Below, piece by piece: positions 1 to 6,029 of a DNA stretch of 64,000 nucleotides (positions are counted from its first letter, which is position 1; every line of letters begins with the position of its first letter). Both the position numbers and the translations under genes were made by a program. The notes beneath the pieces are model-generated. The model was not told where the DNA came from. It saw only the letters and a list, made by a program, of their open reading frames with translations, and searched no databases. Origin of the DNA: DATHBD01 sp035296325. GTDB taxonomy: Bacteria; Actinomycetota; Actinomycetes; Mycobacteriales; Micromonosporaceae. The DNA is taken from contig DATHBD010000044.1 of assembly GCA_035296325.1 (NCBI GenBank), positions 62,001 through 126,000 on the forward strand. The letters run 5' to 3'.

Positions 1-133
1 CCTCCTGGCGCAGCTCACACGCCACGGTGGGCGCGGGGTAACCGGCGAAGACGCTGCACACCGGTCCGTCGAAGTCCAGCAAGATTGGCCCGGTGCGAGT
101 GAGGAGGTTGGCCAGCACGTCAGGGGTCTTCAC
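1..133 (-). CDS. HAD-family hydrolase, N-terminal fragment (cut by window edge)
   Basis: Only the first 44 residues are present; the gene continues left of the window. The peptide has an LLDFDGPVCSVF segment, which matches HAD motif I (DxD with the nucleophile and acid aspartates), so a phosphatase or phosphohydrolase is likely. The GTG start at 133 overlaps the TGA stop of the GntR regulator gene in a GTGA tetranucleotide, so the two are probably translationally coupled. Function and substrate cannot be judged from this piece. Confidence 0.75.
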   Translation of the reverse strand, partial: MKTPDVLANLLTRTGPILLDFDGPVCSVFAGYPAPTVACELRQE

Positions 134-996
134 GACTGGTACTCCCGGGCGATAGTGACCCACAGCGAGTCGAACCACTGGCGTGACGCCTCGACGAATT
201 GCGTACCCTGGGCGCCCTCATCCTCGCTGATCGCGTAGTGGAACAGGGGCACGTCCTTGCCCATGAGGTCATAGATCGCAACCGGTTCGCCCTTGATGGT
301 GACCGTACGCTCGACTGCGGGGTAGAAACCGAAGAAGACCTCCTCGGCGTTCATGATGTAGAGCTTGAAGAGCGGTGCAGCGCTGTGAACGCGCACCTCG
401 ACGGTCGCTGATCGCACCAGGCCAAGGTCACCTAGTTCATGAACCTGATCGAGGATGCCCTCAGCGGCACGCCGCGTGATGCGTGCCGCCCTTTCACGGA
501 CGTCGGGGTCATCGGCCTGTGTCTCGGCCCGCGCGGGCAGCGCCATCGGCACCGTCATATCCGAGATCAGTGCCCGCACGGCGATCGTCTCCGGGGCAAG
601 CCGGCCGACCCGTACCTTGTCGAGCACCTCGGCGAGCGAGTCCCGCAGCGTTTCGCCGGAGAATCCGGCGAAGTCGATCGAGACGTGCGGTCGCTCAAAC
701 GCGGCCTCGATGTGAGGGCGCAGTTCGACGGCAAGCTTGGTCTGGGCTCGGACAAACGCGCCGCTCCCCTGCCGGGTGACGATCAGCCGCTCGGTCCGTA
801 GCGACTCAAGCGCTCGCTTGACCGTTTCCCGAGCGACGCCGTAGCGCTTTGCAAGTTCAGGCTGGGAAGGCAGCTTCTCGCCGGGCGCCAGTCGGCGGGT
901 GAGGATCGCGGCGCGCAGCTTGTTGGCGATCTGCTGCGACGCCTGTTTGGGGTCGTCCGGGTCCAGTTCACCGAGGAAGTCCAGGTTCGCGGTCAC
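130..996 (-). CDS. GntR-family transcriptional regulator of the integrative element
   Basis: The 288-residue protein carries an N-terminal GntR winged helix (about residues 15-85, with PGEKLPSQPELAKRYGVARE and a QGSGAFV wing) followed by a C-terminal domain of about 190 residues that I do not assign to a named effector family. Such regulators (KorSA-like) repress transfer and replication genes in AICEs; that role is inferred here. I chose the GTG at 996 because a TACGAT -10 box lies exactly 6 nt upstream (1003-1008), the spacing of a leaderless transcript. An imperfect palindrome TGACTAGCCA just upstream suggests autorepression. The downstream HAD gene overlaps its stop codon. Confidence 0.85.
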   Translation of the reverse strand: MTANLDFLGELDPDDPKQASQQIANKLRAAILTRRLAPGEKLPSQPELAKRYGVARETVKRALESLRTERLIVTRQGSGAFVRAQTKLAVELRPHIEAAFERPHVSIDFAGFSGETLRDSLAEVLDKVRVGRLAPETIAVRALISDMTVPMALPARAETQADDPDVRERAARITRRAAEGILDQVHELGDLGLVRSATVEVRVHSAAPLFKLYIMNAEEVFFGFYPAVERTVTIKGEPVAIYDLMGKDVPLFHYAISEDEGAQGTQFVEASRQWFDSLWVTIAREYQS

Positions 997-1013
997 CTTC
1001 GCATCGTACCGGA

Positions 1014-1105
1014 TGACTAGCCAAGCGAGGAAAGTTCTCCACACAGGCTTGACCTGACTAGCCAAGCAGGCCTACTGTCACCTCAGCGCACCTGACTAGC
1101 CAAGC
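1014..1105. promoter_or_regulatory. Three operator repeats TGACTAGCCAAGC with a rightward promoter
   Basis: The 13-mer TGACTAGCCAAGC occurs exactly at 1014-1026, 1055-1067 and 1093-1105, same orientation, 41 and 38 bp apart. Its core TGACTAGCCA is an imperfect palindrome centred on CTAG, as expected for a dimeric GntR protein. The middle copy fills the spacer of a rightward promoter: TTGACC at 1049-1054, 18 bp, TACTGT at 1073-1078. The first copy sits just upstream of the leftward -10 box of the GntR gene. The arrangement suggests that the regulator represses both directions. Confidence 0.7.
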
Positions 1106-1529
1106 AAGACGGGCGGGGGCGGCTTCCAAACAGACCGACAGATCGAAGGAATGGCCGCGTCTCCGCGTGGCTCGCCTTCGAGCCGTTCGTGTTCGCAGAA
1201 GTCAATTGAGAACTTCATAGAGATCTGGATGCAGGGAGATCCGTCTTCCAAATTGACTTCCAGACCCCGCAACCCGATGGGGTGGCCCCGGGTGTTCGGC
1301 CGTTGACGTGTCCGGTCGCAAGACTTGTCCTCCCGGTCTGGCCCAACCACAGGTTGCCATGGGCGCCGTTAGGTGCTCCGAGAGCGCGTCTTCTGCGCTC
1401 GTGCTGCTCGCCCGACACCTGGTGTTGTCGGGCGTTCTTGACTCCCGGAACGCGGCTGGCTGGCCGTTGAGCCCTGGCCGCGTTCCGGCTTCAACGTCCC
1501 TATTCCTGTGATCGAGAGAGGTGTTCGTC
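1106..1529. other. Gene-free block of the element with large inverted repeats
   Basis: No convincing coding frame is seen in these 424 bases. It contains a perfect 10-bp inverted repeat, GAAGTCAATT at 1198-1207 and AATTGACTTC at 1251-1260, around a relatively AT-rich stretch. There is also an 8-bp hairpin (GCCCGACA 1410-1417, TGTCGGGC 1426-1433) and a perfect 12-bp hairpin (CCGGAACGCGGC 1445-1456, GCCGCGTTCCGG 1477-1488). It may be a long leader with attenuation structures, or a cis site for transfer or replication. Confidence 0.5.
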
Positions 1530-1697
1530 ATGGCTGCACGTCTTGCCGACGTTGTCCGGATCACCACGAGGGCCAGCGCTGTGTGGCGCGTTTGTAGCGG
1601 CTGCACCGAGCTGGCGCCTCTGGCGCCCGACGAGGCGGACTGCTCGGCGTGCCGGACCCCGGCACGCATTCCCCGCCGCCTGCGCGCCGCTGCGTAG
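1530..1697 (+). CDS. Small zinc-ribbon-like protein (55 aa)
   Basis: This is an ATG-started 55-residue frame with a GAGAGG ribosome-binding site 8 nt upstream (1515-1521). It has two CxxC pairs, CSGC near residues 22-25 and CSAC near 38-41, flanked by Arg-rich ends, which suggests a single zinc-bound knuckle binding nucleic acid or protein. It lies 23 bp before the next gene and is probably the first gene of the rightward element operon. No function is known to me; similarly small zinc-ribbon ORFs are common in actinomycete integrative elements. Confidence 0.6.
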   Translation: MAARLADVVRITTRASAVWRVCSGCTELAPLAPDEADCSACRTPARIPRRLRAAA

Positions 1698-1720
1698 CGC
1701 GACCCACCGAGAGGCTCCCG

Positions 1721-1960
1721 ATGCTTTCCCTTGACCTGCCTGAACCGACGCCGAGCGACCTTGCCGCCATCGAAGATGAGTGGCCAATCGTCGAAGCTGG
1801 CCTTGCCGTCTTGAACGCGCAGATCGCCATGATCTACGCCGAGGACCGAGGCGGCCCGACCCCGCTGGACTGGCGCCGACTCCGGCGCGCTGAACAACGC
1901 TTGCTCCGCGCCGCACTCGACCACGTGTCCGACCCGGCGCCACTTGCGCAGGCCGCGTGA
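1721..1960 (+). CDS. DUF6284-like small protein of the element
   Basis: The protein has 79 residues. I start it at ATG 1721, preceded by a GAGAGG-type site, because the acidic, helical IEDEWPIVEAGLAVLNAQI segment that resembles DUF6284 follows directly. No catalytic motif is visible. Its stop TGA shares one base with the ATG of the next gene (TGATG), so the two are probably cotranslated. Proteins of this kind recur beside RRQRL-type zinc proteins in AICEs; their function is unknown. The family name is from memory of the sequence pattern. Confidence 0.7.
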   Translation: MLSLDLPEPTPSDLAAIEDEWPIVEAGLAVLNAQIAMIYAEDRGGPTPLDWRRLRRAEQRLLRAALDHVSDPAPLAQAA

Positions 1961-2331
1961 TGTCCCGTATCCGCGCCGCGTTTCATGACCCGGACGGTGT
2001 CCGGTACGGCATCCCTACGTGGTGGTGGCGCGGCGCCCCCGCCGGCTACGCCACGGTGCGGCAGCTGCGCGCGGATGGCCTGCGTCCTGGCGGTCAGCCG
2101 GTCGCCGGCCAGGTGCTCTGGCAGGGCGTTGGCGGGGTGCGCGTGGCGTACCTGTACCGCGTTGATGCTGCGAAGCCGAAACGGACCGCGACGGCGCGTC
2201 AGTTGGCCGCGATTGGTCGGGCGTTGACCGCCCGGCGTACCTGTTCGACGTGCGGCACGGTCCGCGCGTACTTCATCCCGCGCTCGCTTGGCGAGTGCGT
2301 TCCCTGCGCCTATCCGGAGGATCACCAGTGA
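1960..2331 (+). CDS. RRQRL-motif-type zinc-binding protein of the element
   Basis: This 123-residue protein begins MSRIRAAFHDPDG and has a YGIPTWWWRGAPAG stretch, then VRQLRADGLRPGGQPV, which is close to the motif that names the RRQRL zinc-binding family. Two CxxC pairs, CSTC and CVPC, near residues 95-115 form a probable zinc site. It overlaps the DUF6284-like gene by one base upstream and the next gene by a GTGA at 2328-2331. The family is typical of conjugative elements of actinomycetes but its biochemical role is not established. Confidence 0.75.
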   Translation: MSRIRAAFHDPDGVRYGIPTWWWRGAPAGYATVRQLRADGLRPGGQPVAGQVLWQGVGGVRVAYLYRVDAAKPKRTATARQLAAIGRALTARRTCSTCGTVRAYFIPRSLGECVPCAYPEDHQ

Positions 2332-2663
2332 GCACCGACACGACCACCGCCGTTGCGAGCGTCGACGACCGGCGCGAACAGGCATGGGCTGAACTGAACG
2401 CCGCGATCAGCGCCGGTTGCCCGGTGCCGACCTCGGTCTACATCGCCGCATCGGCCACCATGACCACAGTCACGGTGCAGAGCACAGCAGAGGTTGACAC
2501 CTGGGCCGCGTGGCTGGGCCTGCCACCGGCCACCGTCTTGGTCTACCCGGTCGACAACGGCACCGGGTATCAGCGCACGACCGAAGCCAACCGCAGTCAC
2601 CCGAACCTGCGGGTCAGCCACCACGCGCAGTTGACGCGCGCCGCGTGGGAGGACTCGCCGTGA
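2328..2663 (+). CDS. Hypothetical element protein (111 aa)
   Basis: The GTG start at 2328 overlaps the previous stop and has CGGAGG 7 nt upstream (2315-2320), so it is well supported. The protein is soluble, acidic in its first half (VASVDDRREQAWAELNAAI) and has a predicted alpha/beta second half with TTVTVQSTAEVDTWAAWLGL. I recognise no family or catalytic residues. Its position in a run of overlapping genes shows it belongs to the element operon. Confidence 0.65.
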   Translation: MSTDTTTAVASVDDRREQAWAELNAAISAGCPVPTSVYIAASATMTTVTVQSTAEVDTWAAWLGLPPATVLVYPVDNGTGYQRTTEANRSHPNLRVSHHAQLTRAAWEDSP

Positions 2664-2711
2664 CCGTGACCGCGAACCGCGCCCCGACAAACGTGAGGAG
2701 GTACCGCCCGC

Positions 2712-3464
2712 ATGTCTGACCAGAGCCCCGACGACAAGACCTTGGACAAGGTTCGCAAGTTGCTGGTGAAGGCCGAGGACCCGGCGTGTACGCCGGCTGA
2801 GGCTGAGGCGTTCACCGCGAAGGCGGCCGAGCTGATCGCGAAGTACGGCATCGACGCCGCGCTGTTGGCCGAGTCGCAGCCGACCACCGATCGGGTCGGT
2901 GACCGCGTGATCGTGATGGACGCCCCGTACGCCCGTGACAAGGCCGGCTTGTTGAGCAACGTCGCGAACGCGCTTCGGTGCAAGGTTGTCCACCAGACCC
3001 GATACGTCGCTGGTCGTAAGGAACTGTCGCTGCACCTGTTCGGGTTCGGCGCCGACCTTGACCGCGTGGACCTGCTCTACACGTCGCTGTTGGTGCAGGC
3101 CGCGCACGCCCTGGCCGTTGAGCATGTGCCGTACGACGAGCACCCCGCCGCGTACCGCCGTTCCTGGTACGCCGGCTACGCCTCCGCGATCTGGCGCCGA
3201 CTCAAGGCTGCCGAGTCCCGCGCCGAGCACGCCGCACAGCCCGCCGAGTCGTCGGGCCGCTCGGTCGCGCTGGTGCTGGCCGACCGCTCGGCGGTCGTCG
3301 CCAACGCGATGCAGAACGCCTACCCGACGTTGGGTAAGGCCCGCGCCCGCCAACTCTCCGGCAGCGGCGCCCGCAACGGCTACCACGCCGGTCAACGCGC
3401 CGACCTCGGCGGGACCCGCGTGACCGCCACCCGATCCGCCCGAGCGTTGGGAGCCAGATCATGA
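2712..3464 (+). CDS. DUF2786 domain-containing protein
   Basis: The 250-residue protein starts at ATG 2712 with GAGGAGG about 10 nt upstream. Residues 9-55 (LDKVRKLLVKAEDPACTPAE, ending in LIAKYGID) match the DUF2786 helical domain well. The rest is an uncharacterised alpha/beta region with a charged C-terminal tail. DUF2786 proteins are common in phages and mobile elements but have no assigned activity. Its TGA overlaps the ATG of the following membrane-protein gene (ATGA). Confidence 0.85.
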   Translation: MSDQSPDDKTLDKVRKLLVKAEDPACTPAEAEAFTAKAAELIAKYGIDAALLAESQPTTDRVGDRVIVMDAPYARDKAGLLSNVANALRCKVVHQTRYVAGRKELSLHLFGFGADLDRVDLLYTSLLVQAAHALAVEHVPYDEHPAAYRRSWYAGYASAIWRRLKAAESRAEHAAQPAESSGRSVALVLADRSAVVANAMQNAYPTLGKARARQLSGSGARNGYHAGQRADLGGTRVTATRSARALGARS

Positions 3465-4327
3465 CCGTCACCGCCAACCGATCGAGTGTCTACCCACCGG
3501 CTGTTGAGGCGTTGCTGCCGCAAGCGCGGGCGTTGGCCGATCAGCTCGGCGCGCTGCCGTCGCGGAACCGGCTCAAGGCCGAGCTTCGGGTGGGTGCGCC
3601 GAAAGCCGCCGCCGTCCTGGACGCCCTGGCCGCCGCCAAGCCCACCCCGCAGGAGCCGACCGTCCCGGAGCTGGAGCCGACGCCCGCGCCGGAACCACCG
3701 GCCGCCCCAACCGGCCCGCACGATCCCGGACCGGTCGAGCCGGACCCGGCGCCGCCGTTGCCGGCCGTTGAGTCGGTCACCGAGCCCACCCCGGCCGCCG
3801 CGTCGGACACCCCGCAGGTGTCGGCGCTGCCAGTGGTGGTCGTGGACCCGGTTCCCACGATCACCACCGGCCCGACACCTGCGGCTGTGTCGGTCCGGGC
3901 TCCTCGGACGTGGCCGCTGCTGCTGCTGGCGTTGCCGGCGTTCGTGGCGATCTGGTCCGGGTGGGTGGGCCTGGGTGGGCTGACCGGGTTCGGCAACGTG
4001 CACCCGCTGCCGGGGATCTGGGACAGCGTCACGTTGAACACGGCGATCACGCTCCCGATCGGGATGGAGACCTACGCCGCGTATGCCACGCGGGTCTGGC
4101 TCACCCCGGCACTGCCGGCGCGGGTGCGTCGCTACGCCCGCACTTCCGCGATCGGTTCGCTCGTGCTCGGCGCTGGTGGGCAGGTTGCCTACCACTTGAT
4201 GACCGCCGCTGGGATGACCCACGCCCCGTGGCAGATCACCACCCTCGTGGCGTGCATCCCGGTTGCCGTGCTTGGCATGGCCGCGCACCTGGTGCACCTC
4301 ATCCGCGCCACCCCACCCACCCCGTAA
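3461..4327 (+). CDS. DUF2637-type (Spd-like) membrane protein
   Basis: Residues 1-145 are cytoplasmic: a short helical part (ALLPQARALADQLGALPSRN, resembling a helix-turn-helix) followed by a long Pro/Glu-rich linker. Residues 147-285 hold four membrane segments, including LPAFVAIWSGWVGLGGLTGF, a segment containing LNTAITLPIGMETYAAYATR, and LGAGGQVAYHLM. This order is that of the DUF2637 family found beside Tra translocases in AICEs, often called SpdB-like and linked to spread of the element between hyphal compartments. That role is known for related plasmids and is inferred here. Confidence 0.8.
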   Translation: MTVTANRSSVYPPAVEALLPQARALADQLGALPSRNRLKAELRVGAPKAAAVLDALAAAKPTPQEPTVPELEPTPAPEPPAAPTGPHDPGPVEPDPAPPLPAVESVTEPTPAAASDTPQVSALPVVVVDPVPTITTGPTPAAVSVRAPRTWPLLLLALPAFVAIWSGWVGLGGLTGFGNVHPLPGIWDSVTLNTAITLPIGMETYAAYATRVWLTPALPARVRRYARTSAIGSLVLGAGGQVAYHLMTAAGMTHAPWQITTLVACIPVAVLGMAAHLVHLIRATPPTP

Positions 4328-4340
4328 GGAGGCCCCGGCC

Positions 4341-4499
4341 ATGGGCAGGAAGCTGCTCGGCTACGCCGTCCTGGCGTTCATCGTCTTCTACGTGTTCAGC
4401 AACCCGACCGGCGCCGCGCAGAGCACGAGGAGCCTCGCCGCTGGTCTGGCAAGCGCGGGCGACTCGGTCGTCGCGTTCCTCGCCGCGTTAACCCCCTAG
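4341..4499 (+). CDS. Small single-pass membrane protein (52 aa)
   Basis: ATG 4341 follows the upstream stop by 13 bp and has AAGGAGG about 8 nt before it, a strong ribosome site. The first 20 residues (GYAVLAFIVFYVF) form one membrane helix; the rest is small and Ala/Ser-rich. It probably works with the DUF2637 protein at the membrane during transfer, an inference from position only. Confidence 0.7.
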   Translation: MGRKLLGYAVLAFIVFYVFSNPTGAAQSTRSLAAGLASAGDSVVAFLAALTP

Positions 4500-4555
4500 C
4501 AGACCAACCCGTTACCAGTCAACGCTTCCACCACTGTCCGGGAAGGACACCTGTC

Positions 4556-5026
4556 GTGGCTAACGACACCACCCTCACCATCACCGGCAACCTGATCGAG
4601 AACCCCGATCTGAGGTTCACCCCCAACGGCGTCGCCGTGGCCAAGTTCGGCGTCGCGTCCACTCCCCGCGTGTTCGACAAGGCGAGCAACACCTACAAGG
4701 ACGGCGATCCGCTGTTCCTGACCTGCACCGCGTGGCGCCAACTCGCAGAGAACATCGCGGAGTCGCTGACCAAGGGTGCCCGCGTCGTGGTCACTGGTCG
4801 GCTCAAGCTCTCCCGCTGGGAAACCAAGGAAGGCGAGAAGCGCTCTACGTACGGCCTGGACGTGGACGAGATCGGCCCGTCACTGCGCTTCGCCACCGCC
4901 AAAGTTCAGAAGCTCACCCGCTCGACCGGCAACAGCGGCGGGCCGGCTGATGACCCGTTCGCCACCGCCACCCCGGACCGGCACGCCAACGACCGGAGCG
5001 GGTTCGGCGACGAACCACCGTTCTGA
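4556..5026 (+). CDS. ssb: Single-stranded DNA-binding protein
   Basis: This 156-residue protein has an OB fold over residues 1-115 (LTITGNLIENPDLRFTPNG, FLTCTAWRQLAENIAESL, KGARVVVTGRLKLSRWETKE), a short disordered linker, and the acidic tip GFGDEPPF that recruits replication proteins. The start is GTG 4556, with GGAAGGAC upstream. It is an element-borne paralogue of the chromosomal SSB and probably protects transfer or rolling-circle replication intermediates, in keeping with the primase-polymerase and Tra genes downstream. Confidence 0.93.
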   Translation: MANDTTLTITGNLIENPDLRFTPNGVAVAKFGVASTPRVFDKASNTYKDGDPLFLTCTAWRQLAENIAESLTKGARVVVTGRLKLSRWETKEGEKRSTYGLDVDEIGPSLRFATAKVQKLTRSTGNSGGPADDPFATATPDRHANDRSGFGDEPPF

Positions 5027-5051
5027 CCCCGCATCGGAAGGACCCCCAACC

Positions 5052-5276
5052 ATGACCACGCCGCCGACGACCCCGTATCGCTACTTCGTCTCGTTCGCCA
5101 CGCCGTACGGGTTCGGCAACACCGAAATCTCGTTGCACCTACCCGTCCGGGGCATGCCCGACGTGCAGGTCATCACGGACCTCCTCGCCAAGGGCACCGG
5201 CACGGACGGCGTCACCGTCCTGTACTTCACCGAGCTGCCCACCGTCCTACCCAAGAAAGGCTTTGAGCTGCTATGA
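5052..5276 (+). CDS. Hypothetical element protein (74 aa)
   Basis: ATG 5052 is preceded by CGGAAGGACC, and the stop TGA overlaps the ATG of the next gene (ATGA at 5273-5276). The protein is a small alpha/beta polypeptide with TPYGFGNTEISLHLPV and a C-terminal KKGFELL. No family is recognised. Tight packing behind ssb argues that it is translated. Confidence 0.6.
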   Translation: MTTPPTTPYRYFVSFATPYGFGNTEISLHLPVRGMPDVQVITDLLAKGTGTDGVTVLYFTELPTVLPKKGFELL

Positions 5277-5671
5277 CGTCCTGCACCTGCCGGAGCTGCC
5301 GCAAGGGCAAGTCCGCCACCGCGACCGCCGTACGTGCCACGCGCCGGACCGCAACCACCGCAAGCCGCACCCCACGCACCGCCCCCGCACCAACCACGAT
5401 CACAACGCCAGCCCCAACCGCGCCCACCCCGCCGAGCGCCAGCGGCGCCCCGGACCGGGCGCAGGTCGACCAGATGGCCGCCGCGCTACCGGCCGACCGG
5501 AGCGGCTGGGACGGCCAGCCACTCAACGCCAAAGACAAGCGGTTCTACGCACTGCGCGATTCGGGCTACAGCGGCCCGATAGATCAGGACGGCTACCCCG
5601 ACACCACGTCGGACAGTGCCGCGATCCTGCGTCGGATGGCGCACGACCGGGGCGAGTCAACGAACTGGTAG
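5273..5671 (+). CDS. Hypothetical protein with Thr/Pro-rich linker (132 aa)
   Basis: It starts with a CTCRSC cysteine cluster, followed by about 50 residues rich in Thr, Ala and Pro, then a compact C-terminal part (residues 70-132) with LNAKDKRFYALRDSGYSGPI and a closing RRMAHDRGESTNW. The N-terminal cysteines may bind zinc. I do not recognise the family. The gene ends just before an intrinsic terminator, so it closes the ssb transcription unit. Confidence 0.55.
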   Translation: MTSCTCRSCRKGKSATATAVRATRRTATTASRTPRTAPAPTTITTPAPTAPTPPSASGAPDRAQVDQMAAALPADRSGWDGQPLNAKDKRFYALRDSGYSGPIDQDGYPDTTSDSAAILRRMAHDRGESTNW

Positions 5672-5677
5672 CCCCGC

Positions 5678-5732
5678 CCGGAGCGCGGCCCCCTGGCCTG
5701 CAAACCGATGGCCGCGCTCCGGCCCCCTTTTT
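5678..5732 (+). terminator. Intrinsic terminator with T-tract
   Basis: There is a perfect 13-bp stem: CCGGAGCGCGGCC at 5678-5690 and GGCCGCGCTCCGG at 5710-5722, a 19-nt loop, then GCCCCC and five T at 5728-5732. This is the textbook rho-independent form, unusual for such GC-rich DNA. It separates the ssb unit from the translocase unit. Confidence 0.8.
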
Positions 5733-5774
5733 CCCGAACAGCCACCCAGTCTCGACCGCTCGGAGGAACCCTCA

Positions 5775-6026
5775 GTGTCCCAGTCGTGTTCGCAGTGCCC
5801 CACACTGCGCGCCGAAATCAGCCGCCTGCACACCGAAGTGAACGGGTTGCAGCGACGCGTCGCCTACCTCGAAGACCGCCTGTCGGAGCTGCGCGGCGCC
5901 GTCGCCGCAACAGTGGCCGCCATCGACGCCGAACTCGAACAGCCGACCATGTCCCGACACCGCCTGGTGCTGGGAGTGCGTGCCCAACTCGACAACGCCC
6001 TCGACGCCGTGAACCGGAGGCGATAG
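5775..6026 (+). CDS. Small coiled-coil protein (83 aa)
   Basis: The start is GTG 5775 with GGAGG 8 nt upstream (5762-5766). After an N-terminal SCSQCP motif, residues 10-50 show heptads (LRAEISRLHTEVNGLQRRVA, YLEDRLSEL), a clear coiled coil. It sits 3 bp before the translocase gene and just after a terminator, so it probably opens a new transcript. A partner or adaptor of the DNA pump is possible, but no function is known. Confidence 0.65.
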   Translation: MSQSCSQCPTLRAEISRLHTEVNGLQRRVAYLEDRLSELRGAVAATVAAIDAELEQPTMSRHRLVLGVRAQLDNALDAVNRRR

Positions 6027-6029
6027 CCC

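Noticed and set aside
2660..2719. A 19-codon frame starting VTVTANR, like the start of the DUF2637 protein
   Set aside because: It ends after 19 codons and overlaps the ribosome site of the DUF2786 gene; at most it is a relic of duplication.
2322..3395. A 357-codon minus-strand frame in the element
   Set aside because: It is antisense to the coupled 2328 and DUF2786 genes, which have good ribosome sites and a recognised domain.
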